Notes: generated by a model not told the origin, from the sequence alone. A DNA stretch of 64,000 bases from Pontibacter ramchanderi (GCF_002846395.1 NZ_PJMU01000001.1:1-64000), one strand, 5' to 3'; shown: positions 41,271-52,200, counted from the first letter of the stretch. Program-made: numbers and translations.

Positions 41271-44200
41271 TTATTCTTCTTCTTTGATGACTTCTTCTAC
41301 TTTTTGTTCAGCTTCCTGCTCTTCTTTGCGCTTCTCCTTTCTGTTAAACTCTATGGCTTCTTCCAGGCGGCGTTCTTCTCGGCGGATCTCCCGTCTCTCG
41401 AGACTGCGGAACAGATCCGAGAAGTTGTCGTAGTCGCGCACGAAGATCAGCGCGAGGCCTGTGGCCCGTACATCGCCCTCCAGAAAGCCTTCATACTGGT
41501 TGCGTTGAAAGCCACGCACCCGCAGACGGCCGTCTTTTGTAAGCGAATACTCCACCGACACGTCGCCGCCGAAGCCGCCCATGTTGCGCTGCTGTTCGTT
41601 CTGGCCTTCCAGTCCGATGTCCGTACCGACGCGCACCGTCAGGCGGTCGTCCAGGAACTGCTGGCGCATGGCTACGTTCAGGTCTGTTCTGCCTTCGGCC
41701 GAGCCCGATGAGTAATCTTCGTAAGAGCTGACACCCAGTTCCAGGCCAAGCCCGCCGGCATAGCGGTTTGTCAGCTGGTTTAGCTGATCGGTCATCACCT
41801 GGCTGAGGCTGTTGCGGGCCGTAGAGCCCAACCCGCCGCCACCGGAACTGGCCAGCGGGTCCTGCGCCAGGAAGCGCCCCAGAACCAGAAGCGAGAACAC
41901 CTGCTTGTTCAGCTCTGATTCATCCTGGCGCAAGGCGGCCAAGCGGCTCTCAACGGTACCATCCAAGGCCCCGCGCCGTTGCTCCTCCAGTTGTATGTCA
42001 AAGCCGATCTCGGGCTTAAGCAGCTCACCGTTCAGATTTACAAAGACTTCGAACGGCAATTGGTTGCGGTAACGGTTAAGGGAAGCCTGGTCTGCATCCA
42101 CCTGGTCGACCACGAGTTCCATGGGGGCCGCCTGTAAGCGGTAAATAGCGGATATCTGCATGTTGGCCTGCATCGGATCACCGGTCCAGTTGATGTAGCT
42201 GCCTTTGGCAATGTCGAGTTGCCGCGACACCAGGTCATAGAAGTCCATGCTATACCTGCCTTCTGTTATTTCGTAGCGGCCACTCATACTGATCTGCCCA
42301 CTCGGGGTGATGCCGATGTACAGCGGGGAGGCGCTGCCGCGCACTACCAGGTTGTCGCCCGTGGTCGGGTCGATGACAATGGTGACAGTGGTCGCATCGG
42401 TCACGGTGATCTGGGCATCAATATTGGCCCCTACAAAGCCGGCGGAAGTGGTTTCCTCAATTGCCCGCTGCAAGATGGCGTTGAGGGAATCGTTTAGTGT
42501 GACGTATTCTACCACCCCGTCGCGCTCTGCCGCGGCTACGCCATCTGCCGGGATCACGGTGGTGAAGGTGGAGCCGTCGAGCACGGTGACAAACACCTCA
42601 ATGTTCGGCTCAAGCATACTGCCGGTGATGGCAGCCTTCATGGCCATCTGCACATTGCCGTAAAACAGGTCGTTGTCGTTGGCAGTGGAGTTCATGGCCA
42701 GGAAGCGGTCGGTTCGGGCGCGCAGATCAAAGGTGTAGTCAGTATAATTTTGAGTCAGGATCTGCCCGTTGATGTCGAGTGTATTGCCCAACGAGTCGGT
42801 CAGCGTGAAGTCGCGCATGCCGATGCCCCGCTCGTTGAACTCCAGCCGCTCGTTCTGCAAGGTATAGCGTGTGTTGAGCATGGTCGGGTTGAACTGCGCC
42901 TCGTTGAAATCCAGACTTCCCCGAACGGCAGGCTGTGTGAGCGGGCCGGTGATGCGCAACCTGCCGTTGGCACTGCCGGCCAGGTCCTTCACCATACCTT
43001 GCGTGAAGCCGCCAAAGGAGGCCAGGTTCAGATTGGCAATGTTGGCATCCAGGTTGAGCAGGCTGGTTTCGGGCTGCATCTCGTAAGTGCCGCTAACAAG
43101 TACTTCGTTGCCATTTCCGGTGAGCGCCATGTTCAGGTTGTAGCGGTTGGCGCCTGCTGTGTTGGCTTTCAGGGCGATGTCACCGATCGGTATACCAGTG
43201 TAGGCGAACTCGGTCAGTGTAAGGTCTGCCGTGAAAGCAGGGTTGCCGGCCATCAGGTCTGTGACGGTGGCTGTGCCGTTCAAAACACCGGTCATCACGC
43301 TGTCCTGTTGCTGAAACGAAGCCATGATCTGACCGATCTCAAGGTTGCCGAACTCTACCTGCAGGGGTGCATTGGAGCTTACCGGGCCGGTGCTGTTCAG
43401 GAGCAGGTAATTGCCGTTGCGTTCCAGCCGGATGTTCTGCGCATAGAGCAGATTCGTATCGAACTGCAGGTAATTGTCTTGCGGTACGGACCACGCTTCC
43501 CCGTTGATTACGAGCTGCTCCGGGTTAAAGGCAAAACGGTAGCCTGGCCCGAGGCTGTTGAGTACGCCACCTACCACAAACTGCTCTACGCTGTCGGTGC
43601 CGGCTATGGCCAGTCGTGTGACAAGGTCATTGTCGCGGGCGGCCCCGTTCAGGTTCACGTTGTTGAGGAGCAGGGAAGGGGAGCGGATTTCGCGCACCCC
43701 CAGATCATAGCCCATCTGTTCGCGGTTGCCACGCACCTGCAGGGCCATATCCCGGATGTTGTATTCGGTATAGGTGAGCTGGCTAACATTTGCATCCATG
43801 GCGAATTCCTGCGTTTCGCCGTTATAAGATGCCGTAACCGGACCGTTTACCTGCAAATCTTCCAGACCAGGCACAAACGAGGCAATGATATCCGGGCGTC
43901 GGACCAGCATCGTGGCTTCAAAGTCGCCCAGATTCAGGTTGGCCGGGTAAGGCGGATCGGGTTGCAGGTCGAAGTAAGCGGAGAAGTGCTTGGCCAGCGC
44001 AGTGGGTAGTTCTGCCAGGTCGTTTGCGAAACGCATGTCGGCGTTCAGGATGCTGGAGTTAAGTGCAATCGCTGTGCCCGGCATTTTCTGGTTCAGAGTC
44101 AGTTGCAGCGAGTCGATCGGGTAGGAGACACCCTGCAGGCGCACCCGCACCTGGTCCCCCTCTAGTGTGCCGCTTATATCGCTGGCGTCCTTGCCGGCAA

Positions 44201-46328
44201 AGCGTCCGCGCAGTTGGCCCCGTATACCCAGGTCCTCTTCGTAGAAATTGAGGGCTTTCAGATCCACACCTTTCAGGTCCAGGTCAAAGACATACTCACC
44301 CCGCTCGGTATTGCGCAGGTTAAAGTCGCCTTTCAGGTCAAAGTTCAGGTTCTCGTCGCGGGCGCGGGCCGCCACCTGGTACAGGTTACGATCGATACGG
44401 GCATCCACATCCACATTATTATAGGCGTAGTTGTTGTAATTCGCTTCTTTGATGCGGGCTTTCACATCGGCGCGCATGGTTTCAGGACTCAGGCCTGTGC
44501 CCTGCGCGGTCGCCTCGAACGCAACCCGGCCCACGCCATAGTCCTCGGTAAAGAGCTGCTTCAGATCAAAGCCGGATGTCCTGACCGTCGCCCGGAAAGG
44601 CTCGGCACCTGCGGGACCTGCGTCCATGTCTACCACGGCATTCAGGTTGCCGAAGGAGCTGCTGATGGCCGCGTTCAGATCGAAGTTGGTGAGTGTGCCG
44701 CTATACCTGCCCGTCATGCTCAGGTTGTTGGGGATCCTGATCTCAGGCGGAATGGTACCTGGAGGAGCCAATGCCAGGATGTCGGTACGGGTGGTGGCAA
44801 GGCGGTTGATGTCGAGGTTCATGGACAGGCGCTCAGGGTCCATGGCGTTGCGCACGTTGCCTGTCACGTTCACGGTGGTGCCCTGCAGACCCGCTACCTG
44901 CAGCTGCTGAATGCTGATGTTGTCCAGCCGGCCCTGTGCGCGACCGTCCAAACGTATGGTGGAATTGGCGATCTTGCGGAACGATGGGTTGTCGGCGAGG
45001 TTGGGTGCGAATATAAGCGCATCCTGCATGCCGATGCGCGAGTTGTCAATGTCAAGGTCCAGTTGTACGGCGTCCAGGTTGTCGGTCAGGTCATCCCAGG
45101 AGGTATAGCGCAGGGCCAGGTCTTTGCTGATGCGGCTGTTGCCAGTCTGCAGGTCAAGGTCGGCCAGTCGGGCGTGGGTCGAGTCCAGCGTGATAGCCGA
45201 CTGGAAATTGTTGACCCGGAACCCGCTTTGCTCTTCGAGCTTGAGCTGGTTGAGCTGCATGCCCATCTGGTTCAGGCTATACCTGACGTCCTCGGCATCC
45301 AGTTCGATGTTGGAGAAACGCAGGTGGTTGTAGTCCATGCCTCTTTTCTGGCGCGGTGCGTCGGCGTTATCCATACCTGCCTCCAGGCCGGTCACGTTCA
45401 GCTTGCCCAGGTTCACAACCCACTTCACCGGCTGTCCCTGCGTCTTCTCCACCGACTCATCAAGCTTGCGTATGGTTTCGGCCGGGTTTACCGCCAGCGA
45501 GTCGGTCGGTTTCATTTTCTCCTGCACATAAAGCACTTTCGAATTGTGCAGATCGAAGCTGCGCAGGTCAATACGGGCGTTCGGCAGATCGATGTTATCG
45601 ACGGTCAGTTCCGACTTGCCTAGTTTCAGCTCGATGCGCTGGTCGGCAGGTATACTGACGTAGTTCAGGCCAAAATTTTCAACTTCCACCCCGTTCATGC
45701 CAAAGTTAAAGGTGATCGGCTGCGGCTCTTCGTCGGGCGGAAGCTTGGTCTGTACATAGCTTATACCTGTGTTGCGCAGTTCAATTTCATCCAGGCGGTA
45801 GATCTCCTCCTCCAGGTTCAACTCTTCCATGGTGGTGGTGAGCTGGCCGACCCTGGCCCTGATGTGGTTGCCCCCCGCCTCATCGTTGAAGTTTACATAC
45901 ACGTTTTCCAGGTTGATCAGCCCCAGATCAAACTGCATGGCGCCAGTTGTGTCGGCGGGCTGAGAAGCGGTGGTATCGGTGGCGAAAGCCTCGGCCAGAA
46001 AGTCGAAGTTGGAAGTAGAGTCGGGTCGGATGTGCAGGTTGAGCGTGGCCTGCTGCAGGTCTATTTTGCTGATGTTCACTGTGCCTCTCAGCAACGACCA
46101 TATTTTAAGGTCCAACCCCAGGCGCTGGCTATACCAAAGGGTATCCTGCTGCTGGTCTTCCAGGTATACATCCTCCAGCACAATGGCATTGCGCCAATCC
46201 GTTTTGAAGCGGCCGATCTCCACCCGGGTATCGAGCATGCCGGCCAGGTATGAGGCCCCTTTTTGGGCAGCAAAATTTTGCACTTTCGGAATCTGCAGCG
46301 CGATAATGATAAGCAATAACAAGCCCAC
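41271..46328 (-). CDS. tamB: TamB: translocation and assembly module inner-membrane protein
   Basis: 1685 residues from GTG 46328. An N-terminal membrane segment ('LLLLIIIALQIPKVQNF') is followed by a very long beta-helical region that spans the periplasm and a C-terminal DUF490 (TamB) domain near 'SAEGRTDLNVAMRQQFLDDR' and 'RVGTDIGLEG'. The protein ends in a charged Glu/Lys coiled segment. TamB/AsmA-like proteins form lipid- or protein-conducting bridges to the outer membrane. The start is uncertain: the frame stays open 30 codons further upstream, through a more complete membrane helix, but has no ATG, GTG or TTG there. It is cotranscribed with tamL, 13 bp downstream. Confidence 0.92.
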   Translation of the reverse strand: MGLLLLIIIALQIPKVQNFAAQKGASYLAGMLDTRVEIGRFKTDWRNAIVLEDVYLEDQQQDTLWYSQRLGLDLKIWSLLRGTVNISKIDLQQATLNLHIRPDSTSNFDFLAEAFATDTTASQPADTTGAMQFDLGLINLENVYVNFNDEAGGNHIRARVGQLTTTMEELNLEEEIYRLDEIELRNTGISYVQTKLPPDEEPQPITFNFGMNGVEVENFGLNYVSIPADQRIELKLGKSELTVDNIDLPNARIDLRSFDLHNSKVLYVQEKMKPTDSLAVNPAETIRKLDESVEKTQGQPVKWVVNLGKLNVTGLEAGMDNADAPRQKRGMDYNHLRFSNIELDAEDVRYSLNQMGMQLNQLKLEEQSGFRVNNFQSAITLDSTHARLADLDLQTGNSRISKDLALRYTSWDDLTDNLDAVQLDLDIDNSRIGMQDALIFAPNLADNPSFRKIANSTIRLDGRAQGRLDNISIQQLQVAGLQGTTVNVTGNVRNAMDPERLSMNLDINRLATTRTDILALAPPGTIPPEIRIPNNLSMTGRYSGTLTNFDLNAAISSSFGNLNAVVDMDAGPAGAEPFRATVRTSGFDLKQLFTEDYGVGRVAFEATAQGTGLSPETMRADVKARIKEANYNNYAYNNVDVDARIDRNLYQVAARARDENLNFDLKGDFNLRNTERGEYVFDLDLKGVDLKALNFYEEDLGIRGQLRGRFAGKDASDISGTLEGDQVRVRLQGVSYPIDSLQLTLNQKMPGTAIALNSSILNADMRFANDLAELPTALAKHFSAYFDLQPDPPYPANLNLGDFEATMLVRRPDIIASFVPGLEDLQVNGPVTASYNGETQEFAMDANVSQLTYTEYNIRDMALQVRGNREQMGYDLGVREIRSPSLLLNNVNLNGAARDNDLVTRLAIAGTDSVEQFVVGGVLNSLGPGYRFAFNPEQLVINGEAWSVPQDNYLQFDTNLLYAQNIRLERNGNYLLLNSTGPVSSNAPLQVEFGNLEIGQIMASFQQQDSVMTGVLNGTATVTDLMAGNPAFTADLTLTEFAYTGIPIGDIALKANTAGANRYNLNMALTGNGNEVLVSGTYEMQPETSLLNLDANIANLNLASFGGFTQGMVKDLAGSANGRLRITGPLTQPAVRGSLDFNEAQFNPTMLNTRYTLQNERLEFNERGIGMRDFTLTDSLGNTLDINGQILTQNYTDYTFDLRARTDRFLAMNSTANDNDLFYGNVQMAMKAAITGSMLEPNIEVFVTVLDGSTFTTVIPADGVAAAERDGVVEYVTLNDSLNAILQRAIEETTSAGFVGANIDAQITVTDATTVTIVIDPTTGDNLVVRGSASPLYIGITPSGQISMSGRYEITEGRYSMDFYDLVSRQLDIAKGSYINWTGDPMQANMQISAIYRLQAAPMELVVDQVDADQASLNRYRNQLPFEVFVNLNGELLKPEIGFDIQLEEQRRGALDGTVESRLAALRQDESELNKQVFSLLVLGRFLAQDPLASSGGGGLGSTARNSLSQVMTDQLNQLTNRYAGGLGLELGVSSYEDYSSGSAEGRTDLNVAMRQQFLDDRLTVRVGTDIGLEGQNEQQRNMGGFGGDVSVEYSLTKDGRLRVRGFQRNQYEGFLEGDVRATGLALIFVRDYDNFSDLFRSLERREIRREERRLEEAIEFNRKEKRKEEQEAEQKVEEVIKEEE

Positions 46329-46636
46329 TACAATGGCCAGGAACCATAGTATTATCTTGGCAATGGTCTTTCCGATATGTTTAGCTGATGCGATAGGATT
46401 CTTATTTACAGTTTGACTTTACGAAAGATTGCTAACAAGGATAGAATTTTTTACTAATGATAATCGAACGCAAGTGGAGAGAGTGGGAGGCAGGCATACG
46501 ACGGCCCTTTGATAGTGCTGAGAATTGTATTAGGGTTGAGGGCTATTTTTAGTGAAAGCACCCTACTAACTATCTAATTTACAAACAACTATCATGATGT
46601 TGAGTAAAATAGATTAGCGGCTAATCGAGTTTACTT

Positions 46637-47932
46637 ATGGCAACTTCGGCTATACCTCCAGGTTTTGAGCAAATGTTGGGTTTTGGGTTGGTGGAGGCTT
46701 TATTGGGTCGCCGTTCCCGTCGCTTTTTCATGGGAGCGGAGATTCCGGACGGAGTCTTTGCCTACAAATCAAAGCATGCGCCACTGCCGCTCTCCGAACT
46801 GGAAAAACTGCTGGTCGTGACGGCCTGCGCTGGCAACACAGGCTGGCACAACATGATCTATAGGGCGCAGCGTTACGCACCGCACCTTTCCAATTACGCC
46901 GCCGCTGCCGGCGGGCGCACCTTTCCTTCCGCGGCAGGTTTCCATACCTCCACGACCTTTTTTACAGACGATACCGGGGTATATGTACTCAACAACCGCG
47001 ATGCGCCAGCAGCTGCTGACAGGAAAGCAGATGGCGCTTTGGAATTGGAACGTGTACTGGAGGCCATGCAAGGACAGGTAACTAAGTTACAGGACGGACG
47101 TCTGAAACTTCCAGCTGAAGTTCCTTTCGTAGAAGCGCACAACACCTGGGTCACAAACCAGCCCGGCACGCTTCTGGTCATTCCGGTGGCCGACCTGGCC
47201 CAGCATGTGCTGTTGGCGCTTTGCTACATGCTGCAAAACGGGCTCGTGCTGTACGACGACATGCACAAACGCGCTATTCCAGGTATAGCGCAGTTTGGGG
47301 AGCTGGTTGACGTGCATAATGTCTGGCCAATTACTTTTGTAGAGCAACTTTCGCTGGCCGAGGTAACCGCTGAGATGGCAACCTCATGCTATGCTGGCGC
47401 TTTGATGCTGCAGGCGATGGGGCTTGGCGGATGGATGTACGATGGCATTGATCCTTTCAGTGTGCTGGGTGCAAGCGGCGTGGCCGGAGTGGAGGGGCTG
47501 GGGTTTCGGTACGATACAGATGAGCGCTGGCCATACCCGAATCCGACAGGTCTGGCAGGCGTGATGGAGGGATTTTGTCCGCCTCACTACCCCACAATGC
47601 GGGCGGCGGTGGATGCGGTTTGTGAGCGAAAATTCGGGGCAGGTGGTCCGTTCAATAAGGAAACGCCCGGGCCCTGGCTACAAAATGCAAAAGTAAGAGG
47701 AGCAGCCCAGGTGCACGACGAGGCTTTCAGGGAGTGTGTGGCCTTGCAGGCGCAGTATGTGTATGATACCTTCGGTAAGTTTCCGGGCACAGTGCCGTCC
47801 ATGTTCATCTGCACCTATCTGCAAGCCCACCACCTCGATCTGGATTTTTATGACAAGTTTTACCAGCCCCGAGCCTATTTACATACCCATGCCCATCACA
47901 TGGCCCAGTGGCACCCCGCTACGCCATCATAA
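46637..47932 (+). CDS. Nitroreductase-like protein, function unknown
   Basis: 431 residues, cytoplasmic. The N-terminal 'LGRRSRRFFMGAEIPDGVF' looks like the 'R-R-S-x-R' start of nitroreductase-fold flavoproteins, and 'ACAGNTGWHNMIY' and the later 'GWMYDGIDPFSVLGASGVAG' fit a nitroreductase-type helix/sheet arrangement. It is about twice the length of typical nitroreductases, so it may be a two-domain or duplicated member. No cofactor residue can be proved. The gene overlaps the 3' end of the PEBP-family gene by 14 bp, tail to tail. Assignment is tentative. Confidence 0.55.
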   Translation: MATSAIPPGFEQMLGFGLVEALLGRRSRRFFMGAEIPDGVFAYKSKHAPLPLSELEKLLVVTACAGNTGWHNMIYRAQRYAPHLSNYAAAAGGRTFPSAAGFHTSTTFFTDDTGVYVLNNRDAPAAADRKADGALELERVLEAMQGQVTKLQDGRLKLPAEVPFVEAHNTWVTNQPGTLLVIPVADLAQHVLLALCYMLQNGLVLYDDMHKRAIPGIAQFGELVDVHNVWPITFVEQLSLAEVTAEMATSCYAGALMLQAMGLGGWMYDGIDPFSVLGASGVAGVEGLGFRYDTDERWPYPNPTGLAGVMEGFCPPHYPTMRAAVDAVCERKFGAGGPFNKETPGPWLQNAKVRGAAQVHDEAFRECVALQAQYVYDTFGKFPGTVPSMFICTYLQAHHLDLDFYDKFYQPRAYLHTHAHHMAQWHPATPS

Positions 47933-48389
47933 CATTGTAGCGGCTGTACACCCCCATCAGTTCGCCCATGGCGAGCACGTGTGGCCCGAGTACGCGGAGC
48001 AATGCCTGGCGGCCGGTTCCTTCCTTAATATTAAGCATCACATCGAGGGCGTATATCCGGAAGTAGTAGTGGTGTAGCCCTTGGGGAGGGCAGGGGCCAC
48101 CATAGTGCAGCCTCCCAAAATCATTGGTTCCCTGTATACCCGGCACTTCTCCTTCCTCAATCAGGTTGGAGGGCGGTATGTTCCACATTAACCAGTGCGT
48201 CCAGATGCCGCGCGGGGCATCCGGGTCCTCCACAATCACCACGATGCTCTCGGTATACTTGGGCAGGTTCCTGATCTCCAGCGGCGGACTGATATTCTCC
48301 CCATCGCAGGTATAGCGGGTGGGAATTCGCTCGCCCTGCGAGAAGGCGGGACTTGTAAGGTATAGCTTTCCTTGGTTTCTTGACTGCAT
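47919..48389 (-). CDS. YbhB/YbcL family (PEBP / RKIP-like) protein
   Basis: 156 residues of the phosphatidylethanolamine-binding protein fold. Family marks are 'PTRYTCDGENISPPLEI', 'VVIVEDPDAPRGIWTHWLMW', 'GTNDFGRLHYGGPCPPQG' and 'HHYYFRIYALD', which form the anion-binding pocket. No signal peptide. In bacteria the role is not settled. Converges with, and overlaps by 14 bp, the nitroreductase-like gene. Confidence 0.92.
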   Translation of the reverse strand: MQSRNQGKLYLTSPAFSQGERIPTRYTCDGENISPPLEIRNLPKYTESIVVIVEDPDAPRGIWTHWLMWNIPPSNLIEEGEVPGIQGTNDFGRLHYGGPCPPQGLHHYYFRIYALDVMLNIKEGTGRQALLRVLGPHVLAMGELMGVYSRYNVMMA

Positions 48390-48697
48390 AATATTTCAGT
48401 TCCTTTCAAGTGGTTAAGGGTATGCTGTTCAGAAGGGTGGAGCGTGACCGGAGCATTTCAAGTTATCAGTTTTATAATTATATAATAACTTCGTATCCTT
48501 ATAAAGGTTGATTTTTCTAATAAAAAAAAGCATATATTTACTAATTATTTTATTAATTATGGTATAAATTCAACTTATAGCAGGCTGATTAGTCGGCAAT
48601 GGCTGCGATCAGAAGATTTTTGAAAAGATTTTTTTATAAATAATTGAGAATTAGCCAGAACCTACTAACTTTCGTATATTAGGCAACTCGGATAAAA
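48390..48697. other. AT-rich intergenic region
   Basis: Very AT-rich, no gene seen. A box TAACTTTC (near 48666) resembles the -7 consensus for the small downstream ORF. Confidence 0.4.
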
Positions 48698-48826
48698 ATG
48701 CATCAGGTTATGGAGAAATTTATCATCTTAACAGTACTGGCAGTTTATGGGGTAGGCTACCTTTTGTACTACATGTATGGGAAGGAAGACCGAAAGAGCC
48801 GCAAGTACGATCGCTATCAACTGTAA
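48698..48826 (+). CDS. 42-residue single-span membrane protein
   Basis: Short ORF with ATG at 48698 (MHQVMEKFIILTVLAVYGVG, a second Met at 48710), one hydrophobic segment 'FIILTVLAVYGVGYLLYYMY' and a basic tail ('KEDRKSRKYDRYQL'). This orientation suggests a small inner-membrane protein. A strong terminator follows 57 bp later, which supports transcription. No family recognised. Confidence 0.5.
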   Translation: MHQVMEKFIILTVLAVYGVGYLLYYMYGKEDRKSRKYDRYQL

Positions 48827-48882
48827 GGGGAAGAAACTGTTTGTGTTGCCAGCCCGCGGACTTCGCCCGCGACTGACGCCAT

Positions 48883-48918
48883 AAAAAAAGGTGCAGGACA
48901 TTATCCTGCACCTTTTTT
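48883..48918. terminator. Bidirectional terminator, 42-residue ORF / ACP-like gene
   Basis: Stem AGGTGCAGGA / TCCTGCACCT (48889-48898 and 48904-48913), 5-nt loop, flanked by A- and T-runs. Confidence 0.88.
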
Positions 48919-48946
48919 GGCATAAATCATATGGGAAATTTTCAGC

Positions 48947-49189
48947 TTATCTGACAGTGCTTAACTGCAGATAATTCACCAGGTCGTCAATTGAGTAGAC
49001 CGGTACCTCGTCCGGAATCACGACATTAAACCGCTTTTCTACCGCCAGAATAATGTCCACCACATCCACTATGTCCATCCCATTTTCCCAAAGCCCTTTG
49101 GGGCCCGAGAGTTTATGGGGAGCTATTGCTTTTAACCTGCTTACCAAATTTATCACCTCTTTGTACAGGATAGTTCTAGGATCTGCCAT
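48947..49189 (-). CDS. Acyl-carrier-protein-like protein lacking the carrier serine
   Basis: 80 residues with the four-helix ACP pattern: 'YKEVINLVSRLKAIAPHKLS', then 'NGMDIVDVVDIILAVEKRFN', 'VVIPDEVPVYSIDDLVNYL'. Aligned with ACP 'DSLDTVELVMALEEEF', the Ser that carries phosphopantetheine is Ile (codon ATA, about 49063-49065). So it cannot be modified in the normal way and may be a degenerate or regulatory ACP-like protein. Neighbours are the RND operon end and the small membrane protein, giving no clue. Confidence 0.75.
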   Translation of the reverse strand: MADPRTILYKEVINLVSRLKAIAPHKLSGPKGLWENGMDIVDVVDIILAVEKRFNVVIPDEVPVYSIDDLVNYLQLSTVR

Positions 49190-49282
49190 AAGTATAAAAA
49201 TTTAACAGTAGTATTGAACTTCGCATTTCCCTTAGCTGCTCCTGCCTGAAACGGCAGGAGCAGTGGGGTTAGGTTTAAGTTC

Positions 49283-52200
49283 TTAGTGCGCAAACTCGTG
49301 CGCCATTTTCTTTTCTTCGAGCTCGCGTGTCTCGTGCTCCAATTCTTCCAGCGACTTCTCTTCCAGCTCGATCACGGTCTTCTTGTCCCAGCCGAACTTA
49401 GCCAGGATGCGGTCGAAGCCGTAGTAGATGATCGGCACCACGATCAGGGTCAGGAACATCGAAGAGCTCAGACCCCCGATCAAAGCCCATGCCAGACCGT
49501 TCTTGGTGGCGGCCACAGAGCCACCCGCCAATGCGATCGGCAACATACCGATCACCATTGCCAGTGTTGTCATCAGGATCGGACGGAAACGGATTCTCAC
49601 GGCTTCAGTCAGGGCTTCTTTCACTTCCACGCCCTCGGCTTTGAGCTTGTTCGTGAAGTCCACCACCATGATGGCGTTCTTCGCTACCAGACCGATCATC
49701 ATGATGATACCCAGGATCGAGAAGATACTCAGGGCCTGCGATGCCAGCGCGAGGGCCAGCAAGGCACCAATGATCGCCAACGGGATAGAAAAGAGTACCA
49801 CCAGTGGATACACGTACGAGTCGTAAAGGGCGACCATGATCAGGTACACGAAAATGATCGAGGCCAACAGGGCAATACCCAGCGTACCGAAACCCTCGCT
49901 CTGGTTTTTCATGTCGCCACCGAACTCGAAGCTAACGCCTTTCGGAATTTCCACTGCGGCCAGTTTCTCCTGAATCTCGGCACCGATCGAACCGGACGGA
50001 CGACCGATTACCTGTGAGTTCACGTTCACGGATGTCACGCGGTTGTAGCGCTCCAACTGAGAAGGACCCGTAGACTGGCGGATGTCGGCAAATTGACCGA
50101 GGCGCACCAGTTGTCCGGTATTGTTCACGAAGGACAGGTTGGCAATGTCGGTTACGCTGCGACGGTCAAACTCGTCGAGTCGAATGTTGATGTCGTAGTC
50201 TTCGGTGCCGGAGCGGAAGGTCACATCGGAGTTACCGTTAAAGGCCAGCTGCATGCTCGCACCCACGTTCTCCAGCGACAGGCCTACGTTGGCCATCTTG
50301 TCTCGGTCCACTACTACTTCAATCTCCGGGTTACCACCCTCTACCGACATTTCCACGTCGGCCGTACCAGCTACGCCTTCCACGATACCCATTACCTGCT
50401 GTGAGAAAGCCATCACGTTGTCCAGGTTAGAGCCCGAGATAATCAGCTGGATAGGGGACTGTGAGTTACCTACCAGACCAACCGGCACCGGCGTTACTTC
50501 CACGTTCGGCAGCTTGCTCTCAATATCGGCCTTGGCCTGGCGGCTGAACTGGTCGGTGCTGAACGTACGCTCTTTCACGTCTACCAGCGTCACCGATACT
50601 TCTGATTTATAGGCCGTGTTCTGGCCCTGCTGAGCAGAAGAGGTAGTACCTACTGTGGTAAATACTTTCTCCACTTCCGGAAAAGTCTCCAGGTATTGCT
50701 CCACCTGGCGCGTTGCAAAGTTGGTTTGCTCTACTGTCGAGTTCTTCGGCAATTCGAGCTGCAAGCTCACCTCACCACGGTCACCGGCAGGTATAAACGC
50801 CGATCCGATATAGCCCAGCGGCACCAGTGCAAACGAAGCGACCAGTAAGATCATCGTTACCCCCAGGGTAATGAACTTGTGGTTGAAGGCCCATTGAAGC
50901 GCTGCCGTAAAGCCATCAATGATGCGGTCGAGGACACGCTCAAAGGCCAGGATGAAACGTCCGAAGATGTTTTTGTCAGACAAGTGCTCCAGGCGTGAGA
51001 AACGGCTGGCCAGCAGCGGAATCAGGGTGAAGGCTACGAAAAGCGAGATCATCGTCGACACGGCCACCACCACCGCAAACTGGCGGAGAATATCGGATAC
51101 CAGACCCGATGAAAGGGCAATCGGGATGAACACTACCGTAATTACCAGTGTGATCGAGGTTACAGTCGCCATGATCTCCCTGATACCGTCGTAGGCAGCC
51201 TGCGCAGGCTTTTTGCCCATCTCCATGTGGCGGTGAATGTTCTCAATTACCACAATGGCGTCGTCCACCAGAATACCTACCACCAGTGAAAGGGCAAGCA
51301 GCGACATCAGGTTAAGCGAGTAGCCGAACAAGTACATGAAGATGCAAGTCGCCACCAAGGAGGCAGGTATAGAGATCATCACAATCACAGCGTTGCGGAA
51401 GGAGTGCAGGAAGAGTAGCATCACCACCGCCACCAGGATCACCGCGATCATCAGGTCATGGATCACTGAGTCAGCAGCCTCCAGCGTAAAGTCAGAGGAG
51501 TCGTTGGCGATGTTAAAGCTCAGCCCCACATCGGCGTACGTTTTCTCCAGGTTAGCCAGCGCTTCTTTTGTCAGACGGCTCACCTCCACGGCGTTGGCGT
51601 CCGATTGCTTCTGTATGGTGATACCCACTGAGGGGCTGCTGTTCACGCGGGTCAGTACTTCAATGTCTTTCTGCGTGTCCTGTACTTCGGCTACGTCGGC
51701 CAGGCGCACGATGCCGTTCTGGTCTTCCCGCACGATGAGGTTGCGCAGCTGGTCCAGCGACTGGAACTTACCTGCCAGACGGATCTGCGTCTGGCCGCTT
51801 TCCTGCTTGATCTTACCGGTAGGGAAGTCGAGGTTTGAGTTACGGATCTTCTGTTGTACCTGCAGGATGGAGAGGTTATAAGCCTCCAGTTTGTTGGCAT
51901 CGATGTTCACCTTGATCTCACGCTCCTGGCCACCCAGAATTTTGATGGCAGCCATACCTGGTATGCGCGAAAGCTCCGGCTTGATCTTTTTGTCGATCAG
52001 GTCATAGAACTCGGTCGGCGACATGTTGGCCGTGGCACCCATCTTGATGATCGGGAGGTCGTCGAGGTCAAACTTGTTCAGGGTAGGCGACTCGGCATCA
52101 TCCGGCAGGTTAGCCAGAATGGTGTTTATCTTACGTTGCGCGTCCTGCAGGGCCAGGTCTACGTTCGTGCCCTGGTTCAGTTCCACTACAATGATGGAGA

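Noticed and set aside
48485-48496. ATAACTTCGTAT resembles one arm of loxP
   Set aside because: Only one arm is present, with no inverted second arm or spacer, in an AT-rich stretch; chance.
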